Part shown: positions 53,666-58,234 of the stretch, in pieces
Layout: every line of letters starts with the position of its first letter
Position numbering within the stretch: position 1 is the first letter of the stretch
Made by a program: the position numbers and the translations under genes
Origin: Candidatus Anaerotignum merdipullorum
GTDB taxonomy: Bacteria > Bacillota > Clostridia > Lachnospirales > Anaerotignaceae
Assembly (NCBI GenBank): GCA_019115165.1
Contig: DXEB01000083.1
Coordinates: 1 to 58,234, forward strand
DNA: 58,234 nt
Direction: 5' to 3'
Notes under the pieces: generated by a model
The model's database searches: none
The model's input: only the letters and a program-made list of their open reading frames with translations
What the model was told of the DNA's origin: nothing

Positions 53666-54139
53666 ATGAAGGTACGAAAAAGATGGGTTATGGCGCTTTG
53701 CCTTTTCATTGTTGTGTTCTGCTGGATATTTCGCCCCAAGTGTCTGACGGATATGGCAGGTGTGGCAGACAAGGGGAAACAAATCACCCGTTACAGCATC
53801 AGCGCTGTGGGAGATGGCGCGGAGCAGTGCTGGGTAACGGAACCGAAGGATATGCAGGAGGTTTGGAAGGCATTGGAAGAAACGAAAGTGACGTTTGTGC
53901 CGAAATTCTCCCAAGGCGTGATGTATGATGGCGATCAGGTCATGTATCATCTGAGGATCTATCAAGGAGAGCACCCGGTGGGACAGATTGGTTTTTTGGA
54001 TGATGGTCGGGTGTTCGGAGAAACCTGGGAATATCATGACAAAGGTGAAAATCCGGCAGAATGGACAGAACGGTTGGAACGACTTTTGGAAAAATACACA
54101 AATTCAGTCAGAAACATAGATTTTTTGGAAAAAGTATAG
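53666..54139 (+). CDS. Predicted membrane-anchored or secreted protein, unknown function
   Basis: A 157-residue protein with a basic start (MKVRKRWV) and one hydrophobic segment (MALCLFIVVFCWIF) that is either a signal peptide or an N-terminal anchor. The rest is soluble, with several Trp and Lys residues and a GQIGFLDDGRVFGE segment. No domain is recognised. AAGGAGG lies six bases before the ATG; an in-frame ATG at 53627 has none. It follows the small lipoprotein gene and precedes rimO. Confidence 0.75.
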   Translation: MKVRKRWVMALCLFIVVFCWIFRPKCLTDMAGVADKGKQITRYSISAVGDGAEQCWVTEPKDMQEVWKALEETKVTFVPKFSQGVMYDGDQVMYHLRIYQGEHPVGQIGFLDDGRVFGETWEYHDKGENPAEWTERLERLLEKYTNSVRNIDFLEKV

Positions 54140-54161
54140 TATACTCAAAAGATAGAAGCAG

Positions 54162-54196
54162 AGGCGGAGCAGATTTTTGTTCCGCTTCCTTTATGA
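54162..54196 (+). terminator. Candidate terminator before rimO
   Basis: GGCGGAGCA and TGTTCCGCT form a stem (one wobble and one mismatch), followed by TCCTTTATG. Weak, but it falls between the exported-protein genes and rimO. Confidence 0.4.
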
Positions 54197-54221
54197 GAAT
54201 GGATGTTGAAGGAGGAAACCA

Positions 54222-55580
54222 ATGAAAGGAACGGTAGCATTTACCTCTTTGGGCTGCGACAAAAATCGAGTAGACAGCGAAGTCATGCTGGGGTTGTTGC
54301 AGGAAAGAGGGTATCAGGCGGTGGCAGACGAGGCAGAGGCGGATATTATCGTCGTCAATACCTGCTGTTTCATTCGGGACGCACTGGAGGAAAGCATTGA
54401 AACCATTCTGGAAATGGCGAAATATAAAATAGAAGGCAAGTGCAAGGGTTTGATTGTGGCAGGATGCCTAGGACAGCGGTATGAAGCAGAGTTTTTTAAC
54501 GAAATTCCGGAAGTAGATGCGATTTTGGGGACTGCGGCGTATGAGGAAATCGCAGATGCAGCAGACCGGATCCTGAATGGAGAACACGCCTTCAAATGTT
54601 TGGAAGATATCAATCAGCCGATGAAGGATGACAATGGAAAACTGCGCGTTCTTTCCACAGCACCATATTTTGCCTATCTGAAAATTTCTGAAGGGTGTGA
54701 CAATCACTGTACCTATTGTGTGATTCCCCAAATGCGCGGACGACACAGAAGTCGCACGATGGACAGCTTGGTAGAAGAAGCAGAACTGCTGGCAGGACAA
54801 GGTGTGAAAGAATTGGTGATCGTTGCGCAGGATACTTCCATTTACGGTAGGGATTTATACGGTGAGCCAAAACTCCATGAATTGTTGGAAAAGCTGTCGG
54901 AAGTGGAAGGGATCCGGTGGATCCGCCTGCTGTACTGTTATCCAGAGACATTGACAGATGCGATGATTGCAGTGATGGCACAGAACGAAAAAATCTGCCA
55001 TTATATCGACATGCCGATTCAGCACGGATGTGATACGGTATTGAAGCGGATGGGCAGAAAAAGCAGCCAGCAGCTGATTCGGGATGTGGTAGGCAAATTA
55101 CGGGCAGCCATGCCAGATATTGCCATCCGAACGACTCTGATCGTCGGCTTTCCGGGAGAAACAGAGGAAGAGTTTGCGGCGCTTTGCCGTTTTGTGGAGG
55201 AAATGCGCTTTGACCGTCTGGGTGTGTTTTCTTATTCCCAAGAGGAAGGTACTCCGGCGGCACAGATGCCGGATCAGATTCCGGAAGTGGCGAAAGAAGA
55301 ACGGCGTGCGATTGTGATGGAGATCCAAAAAGGCATTGCTGCGGCTTTATGTGCACAGGAAATAGGAAAGACTGTGGAGGTATTGGTGGAAGGCAGACTG
55401 CCGGAAGAAGCAGTATATTGCGGCAGAACGCGGCGGGATGCGCCGGATATCGACGGCATGGTGTTTTTCCGTGCGGAAGAAGAAGTATATTCCGGCGATT
55501 TTGTTTCTGTGCACATTCGGGAAGCGGGAGACTATGATTTGATGGGAGATGTGGTTTATGCAGATGAATTTGCCAAATAA
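54222..55580 (+). CDS. rimO: Ribosomal protein S12 methylthiotransferase RimO
   Basis: Radical SAM enzyme with two Fe-S clusters that adds a methylthio group to an Asp of ribosomal protein S12. The N-terminal UPF0004 domain has SLGCDKNRVDSE, the RimO form rather than MiaB (which has GCQMN), and VNTCCFI. The radical SAM cluster is CDNHCTYCVIPQMRG near residue 155. The C-terminal TRAM domain (about 375-450) ends the 452-residue protein. GGAGG lies upstream of the ATG. pgsA overlaps its end, a common order in Clostridia and Bacilli. Confidence 0.96.
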   Translation: MKGTVAFTSLGCDKNRVDSEVMLGLLQERGYQAVADEAEADIIVVNTCCFIRDALEESIETILEMAKYKIEGKCKGLIVAGCLGQRYEAEFFNEIPEVDAILGTAAYEEIADAADRILNGEHAFKCLEDINQPMKDDNGKLRVLSTAPYFAYLKISEGCDNHCTYCVIPQMRGRHRSRTMDSLVEEAELLAGQGVKELVIVAQDTSIYGRDLYGEPKLHELLEKLSEVEGIRWIRLLYCYPETLTDAMIAVMAQNEKICHYIDMPIQHGCDTVLKRMGRKSSQQLIRDVVGKLRAAMPDIAIRTTLIVGFPGETEEEFAALCRFVEEMRFDRLGVFSYSQEEGTPAAQMPDQIPEVAKEERRAIVMEIQKGIAAALCAQEIGKTVEVLVEGRLPEEAVYCGRTRRDAPDIDGMVFFRAEEEVYSGDFVSVHIREAGDYDLMGDVVYADEFAK

Positions 55581-56097
55581 GCTGACAACGCTGCGGGTCA
55601 TTTTGATTCCGGTGTTTTTGTTGGTGCTGTTTTTCATGGAGGCGCCCGGGAACCGTTATGGTGCGGTGGTGATTTTTGTTGCAGCGTCTCTGACGGATTT
55701 TTTGGATGGACATTTGGCGCGAAAATATCATTTGGTGACCAATTTTGGAAAATTTATGGATCCGTTGGCGGATAAACTGTTGGTTATGTCTGCACTGGTA
55801 TCCATGGTAGCGTTGGAAGATCTTCCGGCGTGGGTAGTCATTGTGATTCTGGCAAGAGAATTTACGATTACTGGATTTCGCACTTTGGCAATGGAAGCGA
55901 ATATTGTCATGGCAGCAAGCTGGTGGGGGAAGATCAAAACGGCGACGCAGATGGTGATGATCATTGTGGTGCTGCTAGAGATGCCCTTTGCTGCAATGCC
56001 GGTTATTGAGACGGTTTTGGTGGGGTTGGCAGTGCTGTTTACGGTGATTTCCGGTGTGGATTATATTGTCAAAAATATACAGGTACTGAAAGGATAA
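55558..56097 (+). CDS. pgsA: CDP-diacylglycerol--glycerol-3-phosphate 3-phosphatidyltransferase PgsA
   Basis: Makes phosphatidylglycerol phosphate, the first step to phosphatidylglycerol and cardiolipin. The CDP-alcohol phosphatidyltransferase motif D-G-x2-A-R-x8-G-x3-D-x3-D is present: DGHLAR near residue 48, then GKFMDPLADK. Four or five membrane segments. Starts at ATG 55558 or 55564 are both possible; GGGAG lies nine bases before the first. It overlaps rimO by about 20 bases, and the following gene starts 3 bases after its stop, so the three are co-transcribed. About 180 residues, normal for the family. Confidence 0.95.
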   Translation: MQMNLPNKLTTLRVILIPVFLLVLFFMEAPGNRYGAVVIFVAASLTDFLDGHLARKYHLVTNFGKFMDPLADKLLVMSALVSMVALEDLPAWVVIVILAREFTITGFRTLAMEANIVMAASWWGKIKTATQMVMIIVVLLEMPFAAMPVIETVLVGLAVLFTVISGVDYIVKNIQVLKG

Positions 56098-56100
56098 TCT

Positions 56101-56688
56101 ATGGGAAGGATCAGGATGGCAACAGAGGCGGATGCGGCGCGTATTTTGCGTATTTATGCGGAGTATATCCGAAATACAACGATTACGTTTGAATACGAAG
56201 TCCCGACAGAAGAAGCATTTGCAAAACGGATCACAGATGTTTTGGAAAAGTATCCGTTTTTGGTGTATGAAAAAGATGGAGAGATAGGAGGATACGCTTA
56301 TGCGCATCAATTTATGGTGCGTGCGGCTTCTCAATGGGGAGCAGAATTATCGGTGTATCTCGCGCCGTCATTTCAAAAAAGAGGATTGGGGAAGGCATTT
56401 TATCAAGCCTTGATGGATATACTGTATTTGCAGCATGTGGAAAAGATATACGGCTGTATTGAAGCAGAAAATGCGGATAGCTATGCCCTGCATGCAAGAT
56501 TGGGATTTACAGAAACGGCACGATTTGAGCGATGTGCTTATAAACTGGGAAAATGGTTGAGCTTGATCTGGCTGGAAAAGACGATTACTGAACGGAAAAC
56601 GCCGCTGCCCTTTCAAACGGTTTGGCAGATTCCGAAAGAACAAATCCTTGCCATTTGTGAACGATATGGCGCACTTGTGCAGGATTAG
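56101..56688 (+). CDS. GNAT family N-acetyltransferase, phosphinothricin-acetyltransferase-like
   Basis: A 195-residue acetyltransferase whose overall pattern matches the PAT-like GNAT group: MATEADAARILRIYAEY at the start, ELSVYLAPSFQKRGLGKAF with the acetyl-CoA loop, and SYALHARLGFTETARFER. Members acetylate amino groups of amino acids such as methionine sulfone, phosphinothricin or related compounds; none is assigned here. Starts 3 bases after pgsA stop with AAAGGA overlapping the pgsA end. Confidence 0.88.
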   Translation: MGRIRMATEADAARILRIYAEYIRNTTITFEYEVPTEEAFAKRITDVLEKYPFLVYEKDGEIGGYAYAHQFMVRAASQWGAELSVYLAPSFQKRGLGKAFYQALMDILYLQHVEKIYGCIEAENADSYALHARLGFTETARFERCAYKLGKWLSLIWLEKTITERKTPLPFQTVWQIPKEQILAICERYGALVQD

Positions 56689-56799
56689 ACCACAGGTGGC
56701 GCAAAGAGGGAGGCGTTTTTAGGAAGGGGATGTTCTTTGAGACAGGAGTCAGCGGGGATTCGGAGGAAATCCGTGATGTGAAAATGATGAGAACCAAAG

Positions 56800-56835
56800 A
56801 CAGGAGACGGCAGATAGGTCGGCTCCTGTTTTTGT
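56800..56835 (+). terminator. Terminator of the rimO-pgsA-GNAT operon
   Basis: ACAGGAG and CTCCTGT with inner CGG..CCG-like pairs, followed by TTTTTG. Confidence 0.7.
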
Positions 56836-57113
56836 ATTTTTGGGAATCCAATTTTCTGTAGCACTAAGGAAAATAAAACAGACTCCGATAGAACGTCTGT
56901 GAAGGATTGGTTTCAGGTGAGGGACAGAAGGTTGTGCAAAGAATTTGGAACATTTTTATTCGACAATGACATTCGGAATCGGTGAATAAAGCGATCGTGC
57001 TCCGGTATAGCTGCATTTCAAAATATTTCCGGCGGATAGAGATAGCTGTTGACCGGTGGATACGAAAGGGATGCGAGGGAGATGCGGAGAAATAGGCGTG
57101 GAAAACGGAAAGG

Positions 57114-57611
57114 CTAGTGTGTACCGAATATGGTCTGCATCAGACGGCGCAACGGGTGAAAGAGCGCAAGACACAGTGCAAAGTTTCCGGCGCAGTGAAC
57201 CAAGTCAAAGAACAGACCGGAAACCCAGTAAGAAAATGCAGCGCCTGCGCCGCCAATCAATAGGTATGGAAGCGCACAGAGTCCGCCAAACAATAGCCCG
57301 AACAGACCAGAGAGAATGCTCCAGAAAAGGGCGGAGGTATTTTGTCGGAGCAGATAAACCACGGTCACCCAAATACTCCAGACATACAGATAACTGAACC
57401 ACCAGATGCCAAAGCCGTATAAAAACCCTTCCAGCAGGACAAAGGCGTATACGATATAAAATACTTTCCTGCCCAAAAACAGTGTGTAAAGGAGCAGAAG
57501 CAAGCTGACGATTTCAACATTGGGCAGTGCCCGCAGGAGAACTTGTCCCAAAAAAAGAATTGCGGTCATTAGCCCCAGTATGGCAGGGGAAGCAGTGGGT
57601 TTTACAGTCAA
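57114..57611 (-). CDS. ECF-type transporter substrate-binding (S) component-like membrane protein
   Basis: An integral membrane protein of 165 residues with about six hydrophobic segments, resembling S components of energy-coupling-factor vitamin transporters, which use a shared EcfA/T module not present here. Stretches include SPAILGLMTAILFLGQVLLRA, WWFSYLYVWSIWV and the FGGLCALPYLLIGG loop. It starts at TTG (57611), one base after the stop of the DUF4430 gene, with AAGG eight bases upstream. The two are one operon. The pairing with DUF4430 suggests a vitamin such as cobalamin, but this is inference only. Confidence 0.8.
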   Translation of the reverse strand: MTVKPTASPAILGLMTAILFLGQVLLRALPNVEIVSLLLLLYTLFLGRKVFYIVYAFVLLEGFLYGFGIWWFSYLYVWSIWVTVVYLLRQNTSALFWSILSGLFGLLFGGLCALPYLLIGGAGAAFSYWVSGLFFDLVHCAGNFALCLALFHPLRRLMQTIFGTH

Positions 57612-57612
57612 A

Positions 57613-58005
57613 TCAATAGCCTTCTTTCAAAGTCAATTCATATTGTTCCTGATTGGCGATCGGCGTCTGATCGGCGGAAGTGGAGAGCATTTCGCCATTT
57701 TTGGTAATGCACCACCATTCCTGTTGATTGCTGTCTGCCGTTTCGCCGTCCACGGTGGTGATAAAAGTGCCATAGATGCTGTCGGTGCCGCTTGCTAGGG
57801 CTTGTTCTTCCAAGACTTCGCCCAAATATGCAGCATTGGTCTGATAGGAAAACGTTTTTTCTGTGCCATCCCCATGAACAACAACGATGGCAATGCTCTT
57901 ATGTCCGTCAGTGGTTTGTGGAAGATAGTGCAGAGAAAGCATTCCAAAGAGGATGCAGAGCAACAGCAACAGAGCACCAAGAAATCCCAATGTTTTTCTT
58001 TGCAT
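57613..58005 (-). CDS. DUF4430 (transcobalamin-like C-terminal) domain protein
   Basis: An exported or membrane-anchored protein of 131 residues: KTLGFLGALLLLLCILFGML is the signal/anchor segment, and the mature part matches DUF4430, a transcobalamin C-terminal-like fold (TFSYQTNAAYLGEVLEE, VDGETADSNQQEWWC). In Firmicutes such proteins occur with ECF transporters and are thought to bind ligands outside the cell, but this is not proven. I chose the ATG at 58005 with GGAG eight bases upstream. The stop overlaps the next gene's ribosome binding region. Confidence 0.85.
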   Translation of the reverse strand: MQRKTLGFLGALLLLLCILFGMLSLHYLPQTTDGHKSIAIVVVHGDGTEKTFSYQTNAAYLGEVLEEQALASGTDSIYGTFITTVDGETADSNQQEWWCITKNGEMLSTSADQTPIANQEQYELTLKEGY

Positions 58006-58043
58006 GATCATCTCTCCTTTGTCAATACCAGCATTTCTTTTTT

Positions 58044-58073
58044 ATCTTAAGAGAGGCAAAGGCGATTTGTCAA
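58044..58073 (-). promoter_or_regulatory. Promoter of the DUF4430-ECF operon
   Basis: On the minus strand TTGACA, 18 bp, TAAGAT, 38 bp upstream of the DUF4430 start. No cobalamin riboswitch was recognised in this short leader. Confidence 0.7.
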
Positions 58074-58088
58074 GCAAAAGCAAAGGGT

Positions 58089-58117
58089 TTGCTTTTTGGG
58101 AAGAAGCATTATATAAT
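58089..58117 (+). promoter_or_regulatory. Promoter of the gene leaving the window
   Basis: TTGCTT, 17 bp, TATAAT, divergent from the DUF4430 operon. Confidence 0.6.
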
Positions 58118-58173
58118 AAAAGAAAAAAGGAGAGAGCTTGTTTTTCGACCAGCAGTAGGCGGAGTTGATGTGT

Positions 58174-58234
58174 ATGCAACAATCAAGCATGCCCATGGAA
58201 GTAAGAAGAACAAGGGAAATAATAAGAAAAAGGA
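58174..58234 (+). CDS. Start of an unidentified gene, truncated by the window end
   Basis: An open frame of 20 codons (MQQSSMPMEVRRTREIIRKR) begins at ATG 58174 with GGAG nine bases upstream and a promoter 57 bp before. An ATG two codons earlier (58168) is also possible. Too short to identify; the start is basic and Met-rich. Confidence 0.4.
   Translation, partial: MQQSSMPMEVRRTREIIRKR

Overview
The window reads as chromosomal DNA of an anaerobic, endospore-forming Firmicute, most likely a Clostridia member close to Lachnospirales. This is inference from content: a germination protease (gpr) diverging from rpsT, hrcA-grpE-dnaK-dnaJ behind a CIRCE operator, a T-box in front of ileS, a ZTP riboswitch in front of fhs-folD, rubredoxin, a ferredoxin-flavodoxin protein and a butyrate-type CoA-transferase. 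I found no rRNA, tRNA, CRISPR array, complete insertion sequence or phage.

Layout. 1-5.7 kb: a type I restriction-modification locus (hsdM, hsdS, a 63-codon ORF, hsdR). hsdM lacks its 5' part because unlike DNA abuts it near base 72. 5.7-6.7 kb: a gene-free stretch with three related hairpins. 6.7-13.4 kb: an AGCS amino-acid/cation symporter, a dienelactone-hydrolase-like enzyme divergent from a LysR regulator, a decayed gene remnant, and an LTA-synthase-type membrane sulfatase. 13.5-19.8 kb: hemW and the heat-shock operon. 20-24.2 kb: a MocR regulator divergent from a PhzF protein, then a TetR regulator overlapping a short-chain dehydrogenase. 24.2-33.6 kb: T-box-controlled type 2 ileS, pncB, a nucleoside-salvage operon (pyrimidine-nucleoside phosphorylase, deoB, rubredoxin), and an EFR1-type redox protein. 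34-42.1 kb: a C_GCAxxG_C_C protein, rpsT, gpr, a hypothetical gene plus lipoprotein, a YbaK deacylase, an EamA exporter divergent from an XRE-cupin regulator, and a secreted trypsin-like protease. 42.3-58.2 kb: GNAT and P-loop proteins, CoA-transferase, dCMP deaminase, FtsK, ZTP riboswitch-fhs-folD, two exported proteins, rimO-pgsA-GNAT, a DUF4430/ECF S-component pair, and the start of a gene leaving the window.

Regulation is unusually readable. There are paired -35/-10 boxes with 17-18 bp spacers, two canonical RNA switches, a CIRCE with a second CIRCE-like inverted repeat over the promoter, twin TetR-type operators, and palindromes before pncB and between mocR and phzF. I did not find a clearly new multi-gene system. 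The items most worth a second look are the hsdM junction, the hairpin family after hsdR, the open reading frame after the ileS stop codon, the CIRCE-like repeat, and the small ORF inside the hsd operon. Several 300-700 bp spaces hold no supportable gene; at least one carries protein-like but frame-broken sequence.
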